A DNA stretch of 64,000 nt, from the NCBI GenBank assembly GCA_035578155.1, contig JAPWDM010000008.1, positions 20,670,598 through 20,734,597 of the forward strand. The letters run 5' to 3'. The notes beneath the pieces are model-generated. The model was not told where the DNA came from and searched no databases. It saw nothing but the letters and a program-made list of their open reading frames with translations. Source of the stretch: Brachynemurus nebulosus (lineage: Eukaryota > Arthropoda > Insecta > Neuroptera > Myrmeleontidae). The position numbers were made by a program, and so were the translations under genes. Positions 34,502 to 44,701 of this stretch are shown piece by piece (the first letter of the stretch is position 1; each line of letters begins with the position of its first letter).

Positions 34502-34693
34502 CAGGGGTCGGCGAAATGGTGGGACAGTTGGAGAAACTGCCCGGGGGGCGGGGACCCGCATCCTCGCTTAGGGGCTCGGGGAAAGTAAGAAAAAATGTTT
34601 TTTTTTTGGCTCGTCAATTGTATTTTTGGAGAAAAAATGTTTGAAAATTTTATGTTGTGCCCAGGAGTCCCGTCATTCCTCTCGGCGGCCCTA
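34502..34693. mobile_element. hAT MITE, relative of the 277-454 element
   Basis: It starts CAGGGGTCGGCG and ends CGGCGGCCCTA, with flanks ATTATAGG (34494-34501) and TTTATAGG (34694-34701), 7 of 8 identical. The interior (TCGTCAATTGTATTTTTGG) is the inverted counterpart of the MITE at 277-454. It is non-coding. Confidence 0.85.
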
Positions 34694-34701
34694 TTTATAG
34701 G

Positions 34702-35480
34702 AGTAGGAATGACAATAATGTCAGTATACTACAGGTGGAAAAATTCTTCCCGAATCAGTCTATTAGTTGGTGAAAACTGGAACAAAATCCGTTCAGTAAT
34801 TGTAGAGGAAATCGTTAAGTTAATTTTTTTTATAACAATAACAATGTAGATCCGTATAAAATAAATAAATAAAATTATCTCATTTTGATAATAAATTAAA
34901 TACATGCAAAAAAAAAATTGTAATATAACTAAATAAGTAATTTAATTACATGTTGTAATGTCTGTAAAATATTATTTTTATTAGTATTATTACACGCCAA
35001 TTAGGCAATTAAAATTTAATTCATAATTAAGTAGACTTGAACTTGAATCAGTGAACGATGATAAATTGATTGATAAGTTTATAGGGTCAGAAGATCATTA
35101 ATTTTATTGACGAGACAAAAATTTTTATTTACAAATATACTGAAAATATTTTATTTTATTAATTTTGCAAACTGCAAATCCAGTTTCCTATCAATTATTA
35201 TCAGTTATCAGCTGTTATTAATTATTGTTGTTGATTTTGATTATTTTGTAATTTTGTAAATAAAATAAAAAAAAGCAATCATATCCTATTAGTTATTACT
35301 TACATTTTTAAAGCATGCAAAAACAGCATGTGTTTACCCTGAGCAAAAAAAAGTTTTTTGATTCAAAGAAATTACTTCTTTCAATAATGTAAAAAATTTC
35401 TATGATACAAAAAAAATTTTTTTTAGTACTTTTCTGTACGCAAAATAGCTGTTTGCCCACTGTACTCTTCCCGCATATTT
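34702..35480. other. A/T-rich non-coding stretch
   Basis: No gene or element is seen. Confidence 0.4.
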
Positions 35481-35515
35481 TTTTGCGTGTGGAAAGTTAC
35501 TTTCCACACGCAAAA
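35481..35515. repeat. perfect 17-bp palindrome
   Basis: TTTTGCGTGTGGAAAGT and its exact complement are separated by one base. GCGTGTGGAAAGT-type palindromes can extrude as cruciforms; no protein site is recognised. Confidence 0.85.
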
Positions 35516-35696
35516 TTTAATCAAGACACGCAAAGTCGCCTCTTAATTTTTGATTTAATAAATATTTCATAATTATTTCTATAAAAACCACCAACAAAGT
35601 AATTTAAACGATAATTAATTCAGAAGAAAAAGACGAATACTTAAAAATATTATTTTAAAAAGTAATAAAAATGTCAAAAATAGTGATAATAATAGA

Positions 35697-35828
35697 AAAA
35701 AGTATGTGCAACTCGTGCGGGATTGTCGATTGCCCCACTCAAGCGAATGAGCGCACGAACGTAGTGAGTGCGCTCAACTTCGCTTTCGTGGGCAATCGAC
35801 AATTTCCCGCACTTATTGCACAATATAC
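35697..35828. repeat. hairpin element with GC-rich apex
   Basis: TGTGCAA, GTGCGGGA and TTGTCGATTGCCC on the left pair with GGGCAATCGACAA, TTTCCCGCAC and TTGCACA on the right. The apex GAGCGCACGAACGTAGTGAG continues into GTGCGCTC and also pairs. Same size and plan as 23543-23670. Confidence 0.72.
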
Positions 35829-36346
35829 TATTTAAAGTAAACAAATATTTTTTTGACACTATTGACAAAAATGATTTCTTTAAATCTAAAAATTATCGTT
35901 TTGTTTCCACAAACTATAGGAGTTAACTTCATTCAAAGAGTTTTCTATATTGCTTGTAATTCTGTCATTTGTTTAAAATTATTTACCAAAAATAATATTT
36001 TGTAGGATCGTTCTTTTAGCAAATATCTCAAAAAATATCAACTTCTCAAGAGAGAGTTATTATGAAATTTACTGCTTGTAATCTTAATCTTTTCATTACC
36101 AATAATATTATAATATAATGAATAATATTACTATAAGCTACGACACATTTTATAAACGTTTAAATGTGGTATTAAATATCCCAATAACATAGAGATGGGA
36201 GTTGTGATACAGATTGAAGGGTATTTTTATGTAACAGAGAAAGGTGTTTAAGGATGTTCTTTTATTATTATTTTCTCAAAACCAATATTCGAAAAATCTC
36301 CACAAATCAAATTTTGTAGTTCATCTCCAAACATACTTCAAGTATG
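35829..36346. other. A/T-rich non-coding stretch
   Basis: No gene or repeat is seen. Confidence 0.4.
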
Positions 36347-36348
36347 TA

Positions 36349-36763
36349 CCATATTTTTCGGCGTATAACGCACATCGATGTATAACGCGCACCCCAATTA
36401 TGAATAATTGTTGCCGAATAATTGTTAGTTTTTTTGTATGTTCGCCGTATAATACGTACCTCCACTTTGATTATAAAATAATGAATCATATACCTAACTA
36501 AAATAATTTTAATTCATAAACTTATCGTATAGAATAATTTGAAAAGAAAATAATAAAATAATAATTAAAACTAAAAATATCGCTCTATTGTAATTCTATT
36601 TTAAATTTATAAACATCAACCAACTTAGGTAAATTTTTATTGGGAATATATAATATTAAATTAAAAGCCATCATAATTTTTAGATTCGGCGTATAACGCG
36701 CACCACGAAATTTGGACAATATTTTTGGTGTTCAAGGTGCACGTTATACGCCGGAAAATACGG
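36349..36763. mobile_element. Tigger/pogo-type MITE, TA duplication
   Basis: The left end CCATATTTTTCGGCGTATAA and the complement of the right end, CCGTATTTTCCGGCGTATAA, are inverted. TA lies outside both (36347-36348, 36764-36765). Extra GCGTATAACGCGCACC copies lie inside. This terminus style is known from Tigger-like elements. No transposase. Confidence 0.85.
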
Positions 36764-36765
36764 TA

Positions 36766-37046
36766 TTTATAAATTTCATTAAAATTGATCGTTTATAAAT
36801 TAAATCTTAAAATTCAATATTATGTCCATCAAAAAGTCATGTTAGATAATAAAATTATAGTGAATTATAAGATTTAGTTATAAATTAATTGTATAGTCAG
36901 TCGCAATAAAATTTAGTAGTTTAACTCGATCGACCAACATATGCTTGTCCCTAAATTCAGGCAATCGTACATGCATCCTCAAGTAACCCTCTACCTACTG
37001 TTATGTTTTTGCTTATTAGAAATGTTTTTGGAAATTATTTTATTCT
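36766..37046. other. non-coding stretch
   Basis: No gene. The 84-codon frame at 36941-37195 runs into the next element and has no protein features. Confidence 0.4.
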
Positions 37047-37600
37047 TAAGCGGGTTCTACACGATGCTACGAACGTTCCTTCCAACGTTCGATCGAACGT
37101 TTGAGGCAATTAAGTTCGATAGTTGGTGCGACGAATGTATCTGCTACACGGTGAATCGAATGTTTGATCCAATACGAATGATGATGTGTTGGTAGCAGTG
37201 AACGAAGCTGTTATCTGTCTGATGTTATCTCTAATGTTATACACTGATGTTGTCTCTCTTGTATAATGTGTTGGGACAAACGTTTATTCAGTGGACGACG
37301 ATGTCATCTGTCTTATGTGATCTCTAATGTTATTCACTGATATTGTCTCTCTTCACAAAAACGAGTCGTGCAGCTGCTGAGTCGAACCAACCAACGCAAC
37401 CAACATTGACCTTCAAACGTTCGAAGCATCCTTTTGACTCGGTGTAAGAATACCGACATCGAGCGGGACATGGCCAAATGCGAATGTTTGACGCTCGACA
37501 TTGGACACTCGTAGGTTCGAACAACGGCCACACGATGCGATGAACCATCGAACGTCCAATGTTGGAAGGTGTTCGTAGCATCGTGTAGAACCGTCTTTAC
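37047..37600. mobile_element. TIR element with internal direct duplication
   Basis: CGGGTTCTACACGATGCTAC then GAACGTTCCTTCCAACGTTC at the left is mirrored at the right by GTAGCATCGTGTAGAACCG. Inside, a ~55-bp block (GTTATCTCTAATGTTATACACTGATGTTGTCTCTCTT at its core, split here as GTTATCTCTAATG and ACTGATGTTGTCTCTCTT) occurs at about 37210-37262 and again at 37305-37355. Target duplication is unclear. Reading frames in it are chance. Confidence 0.7.
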
Positions 37601-37828
37601 AATAATCTATCTGTCAGTATGTGCAATTCTAGACCAGATAAGTAAGGGTAAAAAGTTAGCAGATTTTTATTTTCACCATAAAATATGTATAGCACGAGTC
37701 GACATAGTGAACATACTGAACATATTATATGTAGGTAGTAGTACTTTTGAACAATTAATCAAAAACCTATCATAAAATCTACAAATTTTAATTAAACGAA
37801 AAAATCTTACGATGTTTACCTACTAGAG

Positions 37829-38684
37829 CAGTGGTCGGCAAAATGCGGCTCCAGAGCCGCATGTGGCTCTTCGGCTCCTTAAGTACGGCTCTGGCACAAG
37901 TATCCACGGAAGGCGCAATAATATTTTCATTTAAAAAAAAAAAAAAAACTTGGTAAGAAAAAAATTACATCTTATCTTGATAAATTAAAATTCTTCTATA
38001 AATCGAGAACATGTATAATTTTTTGTTTAAGTTAAAAGATTGTTGTAAAAATATATAACAAACATCGAGTTTAATTTTATTAGTTTTCCTCTTAATGCTA
38101 CGACAACCGAGTTGAAATTTTCTCCAATGGTAGCTTTGAAATACAATTGCTGGATTTAAAAAACAAGGAAATATGACGCTCTAAATTCGAATGTGTTGCA
38201 CTGGAAATATTGGAGAAGAAAAAATGTGAACTTAGTTCACAACACAAGTGGTCTGCTTTGAGTGACCTGGAGAAGGAATACATGATCATTTTCAACGCTT
38301 GGAATAGTATTCCTGACTCTTACGATCAGCTGAAAAAGCTCGCGTTTGCTGTTCTTTCCCTTTTCGGTTCTACATATACATATATGCGAACAATCTTTTT
38401 CAAGCATGAACATTATCAAGAGTGAACTGAGAAGTCGTCTTATTGATGAGAACTTGGAATCATGCCTAAAATTAAAAACAACAACATACAAACCTGACTT
38501 ACTCAAACTTTCCAAGAAGATGCAAGCACATTGTTCGCATTAATAAATATTTATTAAGTATGAAATTTAGTTTTATTTAGTGTAATAAAAGTTTACTAAA
38601 CAAGCAGATTTAACTCCCAATTTTTTTTAAAATTGTTGTAATGTTCATATTTGGCTCTTTGGCTAATAAGTTTGCCGACCACTA
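37829..38684 (+). mobile_element. hAT element with decayed transposase, perfect duplication
   Basis: TIR CAGTGGTCGGCAAA opens the element and TTTGCCGACCACTA closes it. The 8-bp duplication TACTAGAG is exact (37821-37828, 38685-38692). It encodes only the C-terminal part of a hAT transposase (see 38090-38543), so it is an internally deleted copy. The subterminal part contains GCGGCTCCAGAGCCGC. Confidence 0.95.
38090..38543 (+). pseudogene. hAT transposase C-terminal relic (dimerisation domain)
   Basis: The frame starting upstream of 38210 encodes SDLEKEYMIIFNAWNSIPD, then YDQLKKLAFAVLSLFGSTY. After a one-base shift near 38385 the reading continues with CEQSFSSMNIIKSELRSRL, DENLESCLKLKTT and YKPDLLKLSKKMQ before the stop at 38541. 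SLFGSTY-CEQ-FS-MN-IKS-LRSRL-DE-L is the hAT-family dimerisation motif seen in GTF2IRD2/ZBED-like transposases. A TGA near 38175 and the frameshift inactivate it. The catalytic N-terminal region and BED finger are absent. Confidence 0.88.
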
Positions 38685-38840
38685 TACTAGAGAAACTCTT
38701 TTGGAATATGAAGTCAGTCGGATAAAAATTGAAGTAATTAGAAATCTGACAATGGCAAGAAGAGTGATTATTTTGCACTGTGCTATTTTGTGCTAAAAAA
38801 TTTAGTTATACCTATTAGCCTCTGCAAAGTTAGTATCAAG

Positions 38841-39958
38841 CAGTGTTGGCATCAATCAACTAAATTTTTTAGTTAACTAATTAGTTGATTAATATTTTTA
38901 GTCAACTAATTTATTCCTAACTAAATTATTCGCAATTAAAAAGTTTAGTTGTAGTTGCAACTAAATTTTTCAATTTTTAGTTATTAGTTGTAGTTAAACG
39001 TTATAAAACTAATAACTAAATTTGTCACATATTCCATACAGAAAGCATTATGGAACCAAACTGAAAGCGCCTAGTCTCGAGTAGAGTGTCCTGAATGAAG
39101 TCCCAAATGAAGTCCCCCAAGTCCCAGTTTCGAAAGTCCCACCAAAACAAAAAAATCCAGTTATTTTTTTTTCTAGGTATTAGGAGAACATAATATATTG
39201 TTTAAATTTTAAAACAGTAATTTGAATGAACTCTTTCTCTATCATTCAAAAATAAATTCATGTTCCTCTGATAGCGTATTAGGATTTTGTTATTACCGTG
39301 TTGCGGCGATACCGTATTTGCGGGAACCTTTTTTGTCGTTATCGAACGAAAATTATCGACAACGACGCATCTTACCACAAATTGAGTAAATAAATAAATA
39401 AATTATCTTAATAAATTGATTGAGATATTTTTATGTATGATATCATTGACGCAATACAGACTATTTTTAAAAAATTACTTTTCGTTAATTTTCGTAATTA
39501 TCTTTTGTCGTAAACCGAAATCTCATAAAAAACCTACATCGTAACAAAAAAATAACGGATTTTTTAAAGAAATGCTGAATTGAAGCAAGTTATAGGTATT
39601 CCAAACATATCGCTACTAAAACGTAGTTTTCGTTATCGTAAATTATTGATATCGAAAATAACGATATTTTCAAAATGGAGAAATAAGGAAAGAAAAGATT
39701 CTTCGAAATTATCGCACCTGCTAAACTATACTTTTCACTATCAAAATCCTTCTTGACTTTTTTATCTCCTACGATAATTTCAGTAACGTTCTAATAAAAT
39801 TAATTATTAGTTATAACTAATAAATACAACTAAAAACTAAAGTAGTTATTCGTTATAACTAACAACTAAATTTTTCAGTTATTAGTTATTAGTTACAAAA
39901 GAATAATTTACTTATTAGTTATTAATTATTAGTTATAACTAACATCTGGCCAACACTG
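38841..39958. mobile_element. 1.1-kb hAT element, perfect duplication
   Basis: It starts CAGTGTTGGC and ends GCCAACACTG, with an exact 8-bp duplication GTATCAAG (38833-38840, 39959-39966). The ends are lined with TAGTTA/TAACTA repeats. The centre (39290-39720) resembles the interior of the element at 20669-21337 (CGATATCG-type motifs, AAAATAACGATATTTTC), perhaps a nested relic. No open transposase. Confidence 0.93.
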
Positions 39959-39966
39959 GTATCAAG

Positions 39967-40269
39967 CAATTGACTGTTACGTATCATCTTATCAAAAATA
40001 CCCTATATATATTTTAATATATTCATGGTTTTTTTTCAAAAGTCATCTTCCTAATTTAAAAACCCCCATATTATATATTATTTGATAAAGATTTATTGCC
40101 TTTTTGTGTTAATTCATTTCTCTTTTATCTATTTTTGAAACGCATCAACCCTTATCCCATAAATTTAATTTCTATAATAAAATATTAGACACACATCATA
40201 CGTACATATTCACTACAGTAAACTTTCTATAATGGTTCTCATTTGAGATTCTGGTTAGAAATATAGGTA
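39967..40269. other. A/T-rich non-coding stretch
   Basis: Nothing recognisable. Confidence 0.4.
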
Positions 40270-40272
40270 TTA

Positions 40273-40659
40273 GGCTGGTCGCTATCCTCGTCCATTGAAA
40301 GCGTCTCGTTCGTCCGTTTCCGTGCGTATAATTGCGACGTGCGAACAGATCCAATTTTGTTTGGATTTTGTCGCACGAAGATGTCCGTTCCATGAGATTT
40401 TTATTTTTACTGAAATGAAACTGAAGGTAAATTACAATTATAACTGTGTACCTTTGCATATTACGTGCCTTAAATTGTTTTTTACGTATTTTTATAGCAT
40501 CTATAACCTGAGAAAAAGAAAATTAAAAAGAAAAATATTGACGAATATTGTACTAGTGGACGGACAGTAGATATATCATTTCGAACGAACGACAAACGTA
40601 CGTAATCGTATCGTCCGAATTAAATATCGCACGTTTACGCATCCAAAGGACGGCTAGCC
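40273..40659. mobile_element. possible Harbinger-like MITE, TTA duplication
   Basis: GGCTGGTCG at the left and CGGCTAGCC at the right form a short imperfect TIR, and TTA flanks both (40270-40272, 40660-40662). TTA with GG-starting ends is usual for PIF/Harbinger. Further inward the pairing is weak, so the call is moderate. Confidence 0.5.
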
Positions 40660-40662
40660 TTA

Positions 40663-41029
40663 TTCTTTCACACATATGTCTAGGTAAAATCGTTTGTTTA
40701 GTCACGAGGACGATACAAAATAAATGAAATTGGAAAGTTAACACGGGAACAGTTATAGAGGCATCACTGTAATTGTTATTATATCACACCAAAATTATGT
40801 AAACAAAAACAAATATGTAATTTATAAAAATTTTAACCAGGATACATTGAAATTGTTGACACAGATGGTTCCCTAATAAAATAAAAAATTATGAAATAGG
40901 GGAAGAGTGAGAAATATACTGATTTTATAATAATATGGTCTTATGTTTTCTTTTTTTATGTTTTTGTTGTGGTAGCTGCTATTAATAATAATATGTACCT
41001 TAATTTCATCGGTTACCAATAATGCCAGC
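40663..41029. other. non-coding stretch
   Basis: No gene or repeat is seen. Confidence 0.4.
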
Positions 41030-41515
41030 CTATTCCGATTAAAATTGACTACCCCAATTTTGAGAAAATCGATTTCGAAGTTTTATAATTTTAACACGGG
41101 CTCTTATAGGAAAACTAATTTTTTCTAATGAAAACGTGTGAAAGGAATTTGATAAAAATTTAATGTTATAAAATACAAAGTTACAAACCATATTTAATAA
41201 AAAATCAAAATTATTCACTACGCCGTTTTTTAACTATAATTTACAAACATCATTTTACAACGTTTTCACAACGCTTTTTCAACAATGCCTTTACATTGCT
41301 ACTACATAAGCGCGCGAAAATTCCAAAAAACAAGTGGTATGCAAATATAATAACTGAAGAATATTAATACATTATTTAATTTTTACTTCTTAGTTTGATT
41401 GTTCGGTGGTATTGTTATTAATATTCTATGGTATTTATATTTTTGATAATATAATTTTTTTTCTCTAAGATATACTTTTATAGATACGTGTCTCGGTGCA
41501 ACTACGTTAATGTGG
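41030..41515 (+). repeat. dispersed repeat C, copy 1
   Basis: It matches 53110-53545 over most of its length, including CCCCAATTTTGAGAAAA, TTTTAACACGGGCTCTTAT, ACAAAGTTACAAACCATATT and AACTACGTTAATGT. No inverted ends and no open frame are seen. The class is unknown. It could be part of a LINE or Helitron, or a segmental duplication of unique sequence. Confidence 0.75.
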
Positions 41516-43019
41516 AAAAAATAAAAATTTGTAACTTGATGACGTCATTAGGTTTATTAAACTTTCGCAAGGCCTTAAAAATTTTAAATAAAATGATACG
41601 AAGTCGTTCTTTTCATTTGATCCAAAATTAGACATATAAGACTGCCAGAAAAGGGACTTCTATCGAGCTGGTCATATTTCTAAATGGAATTTCATCATTT
41701 TGGTAGGAAAAATGAAAAGTTTACACGAAAATTATGTAATAATTTATATTACTTAATTTGGTCAGGTGACCATCATAAAACTGCTTTTTATGATGGTCAC
41801 CTGACCAGAAAATTGTATATTTCAAAATATGTACCTAATATATTTTCATTCAAGCGTCGGTCACCGCCCCTCAAGAATCGTCTTCCGACCACATCACAAT
41901 TATTAATTTTCACGAAAACGAAAATTTTCATTTGTTTTCAATTACTGTGCACGAAGCGTATACACACAGGAAAAGTATATTTTTATTGGTAATTTCCGGT
42001 AATGAAAATCAACAATTTTTCTTTTTTTTTGCGTTCCGGTAACTAAAAACCAAAAACGTACCTATTTCTTTTTACAAAATTTAATTTTTTTTTATTAACA
42101 GAAATGAAATTAGAGAGGGATTTGATGAGCGGAAATTGAGATTTGAATGAAATAAAAAAAAGAAAAATGTTTGCAGGACCAAAAACCGGAATTTTGTAAA
42201 ATTAAATTCACTTTTTTACTTGGTGGTTACATTTTTATATTGAATTTATGAAGATACGACCAGTAGAACGTTTCTTCTGGATGTAAAATACAGTAAAATT
42301 CAAAAATTTGTGTTCAGTTTTTTTTTGCGTAAGGTCCAACACTGATTATTTAAAAGTTATCAAGTACAGATAAACCACTTAATACGATGACAGATATGAC
42401 GAATTGTTGTACTACGAAATCCTTTTTCTTACAAGATCCCAATTGAAACACTATATCTAGCGCAGGTAGACAAAAGTAGTTAAGTCCATTTTTAATTTTT
42501 TGCTTAAATTTTATAATAAGGACCAAGAGAGTCTATCTCATATATTTCCAAAAGGGCAAAAGTCAATTCCACCCCCAACATCATTTTTTATGCACTTATT
42601 ATAAAAAAAAAATTGTTTTCAGAAACCAACAAAAGAAGTTAAGTTCTTAAAATTCTTAATAAAAAAATAAATAAGTACATAGTTTAATTAAATTGGAAAT
42701 GTATTTTTATGGCAACAACTACCCGCTAAAACAGGTTAAGTCCACAAATGGTTTTAATAATGAAATTTATTGTTGTTTTTTATATGTTAAGTCCATAAAA
42801 ATTATGTCTTAAAAAATTTTAGTTTAAGGTTTATTTTTTTATGATTTACTGTGTTACATGTTAAGAAAGTAATTGATTAAAAAAAATTTACAAAATGTCA
42901 TGTAAACTTGAAGATAATTCAAATAAACTGATGTTGCCTGCATATCATTTTAGTTTTTACTCTCTACTGTAAAGTTGATATTTTGGGCTTAAGGGCAGGG
43001 TAAGGTATTAAAATAACTT
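41516..43019. other. non-coding stretch with a perfect hairpin
   Basis: A 21-bp perfect hairpin lies at 41760-41806 (listed separately). TTAAGTCCA occurs at about 42480, 42737 and 42786, and AAGTCCATAAAAA-type sequence also lies inside the MITE at 51794-51958, so a worn relative may lie here. No gene. Confidence 0.4.
41760..41806. repeat. perfect 21-bp hairpin
   Basis: The left arm starts GGTCAGGTGACCATCATAAA and is exactly complementary to the right arm, with a 5-base loop (41781-41785). The self-complementary GGTCAC/GTGACC sequence is GC-richer than the flanks. A cruciform or a small folded RNA is possible. Confidence 0.88.
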
Positions 43020-43458
43020 TTTTTTGCATTTTTAACTTCTCATAGGAAGTTATTGTAATGGGTCCAATTTACGAATCGCTAATTTTGACATATCTCCACG
43101 TTTCAAGGTCACTAGAATCCGAATCCATCGTTTTTAGCGTGATGTCTGTGTGTGCGTTCGTTAGTTCGTTCGTTCGTTCGTGAATTTTTTTCGTCTCGCA
43201 TATCTCGAGAACAAATGATGATATCAACTCCGGACTAATTTTATTAGATGCGTAATCAAAAAGTGAAGACCGGATAAAGTTTTCAGCAAATTCGGATTAG
43301 CGGTTTGCTTTTTGTGGTAAAAAAACGGAATTAACTTTATTAAGATAACATAGATTATATGGATTTTTTACCATAACATTATTATATAATGGCCTAAGAA
43401 CCTTCCTTGATGTTAAAAACGCCAGTATTTTATTACAAAATTTAAAAAAAAAATTAAA

Positions 43459-43492
<34 letters not shown>

Positions 43493-43700
43493 TTGAAAAA
43501 TTAGTTTTTGCCAAAATATATTTTGTCTCGCATATCTTGAGAACAAATGATGTTATCATTTGTTTGATAAGGGTGGAGCCCTCACCCTTAGGTATAGAAG
43601 GCGAAGCTCCCGGTATGGTGTAAGAGGCAAAGCCTCTATCGGGGGCCCAGGGGGGGAGTCGCCTGAAATGAAAAAAGAATTATTTATGTACAGTAATCTC
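43020..43700 (+). repeat. dispersed repeat ending in a GC-rich GCGAAGC block
   Basis: It starts near AGGAAGTTATTGTAATGGG. It contains TTTCAAGGTCACTAGAATCC, a (GTTC)n run at about 43158-43184, two CTCGCATATCT-GAGAACAAATGATG copies (43196 and 43526) and an A run at 43463-43491. The block at 43560-43680 is abruptly GC-rich with GGCGAAGCTCCC, GGCAAAGCCTC and GGGGGCCCAGGGGGG. I recall similar repeats in other arthropods but cannot name the family. Confidence 0.5.
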
Positions 43701-43969
43701 TAGTCTTTAAGGACACCCAATGGGAAGTTGACAGTGTGGGTAGACCTGTCCCCCAAATTTTTTTTATTTTTTTAACTGCATGCAACGCGCAACGTGATGG
43801 GCGCTGTGTGCAGCATTAGGCGAGCAAAAGATGACACTTTTGAATTCTTTGAATTGTGAATTCGCTTTGAATTGTGTTTAAACTTACTGAATTGCCTTGT
43901 TGTTTGTTTAGTAGTTGCTCACTGTCTTTTATTGTTTAATATCCAAAATTCTGTGCCCATTGTAATTAT

Positions 43970-44313
43970 TGAAAATTGATGAGTTTCTGGAAAGACATGC
44001 ACAACCATCAACTTCAAGTCCAATGAGAATAATGAAACAAAACAAAGAAAAAGCGTCTACATGACGACAATTATTTAAAGCTCGGATTTACTGTTATTGA
44101 AAATAAGCGGCAGTTAGGTATTTGTTTTGAAATTTTATCAAGCGAAAGTATGAAATCATCACATTAATATAACCTTTAATTAATCGTTTCTTTATTAAAT
44201 ATTTTACATTGAACTATATAGAGTGGTTTTATTGTTAAAGAAACTGCGACCCCCTTAAAAAGGCTTCGTGACCCCCCAGGGGGTCGCGACCCGCAGGTTG
44301 GAAAACATTGGCT
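43970..44313 (+). pseudogene. ZBED-type hAT relic: N-terminal piece plus right end
   Basis: KIDEFLERHAQPSTSSPMR, then after a frameshift KKRLHDDNYLKLGFTVIEN and SSESMKSSH, resembles the N-terminus of ZBED5-like hAT transposases, ahead of the BED finger. Directly downstream 44235-44313 carries a GC-rich hAT end (CCAGGGGGTCGCGACCCGCA, GTTGGAAAACATTG). Everything between them is deleted. The left terminus is not identified. Confidence 0.65.
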
Positions 44314-44617
44314 TATAGCATTTAAATACCCCTGTCGCAGCGAATTTCCGTTTATAAAAATTAGTTTTTGTCGGAAACTAGTTGACACAGGATAATAGTT
44401 TAAAGAGCTTTTTTATGTAATTTTTTCTCCTCTTTTAAATGGTGTAAAAAAATTTCGCAAAAATTTTTGCATAAGTGGAAATTTTGGCAGAAAACTAATT
44501 TTTTACAAGGATAAAAATCATATTCCTGGCATCCGACGTGTCTGGCTGGCGAACTCATCTAAGGGTTTGGGACTTCCAATGTTTCACCAAATTTCGTAAG
44601 AATTGGATATTTCGTTT

Positions 44618-44699
<82 letters not shown>

Positions 44700-44701
<2 letters not shown>

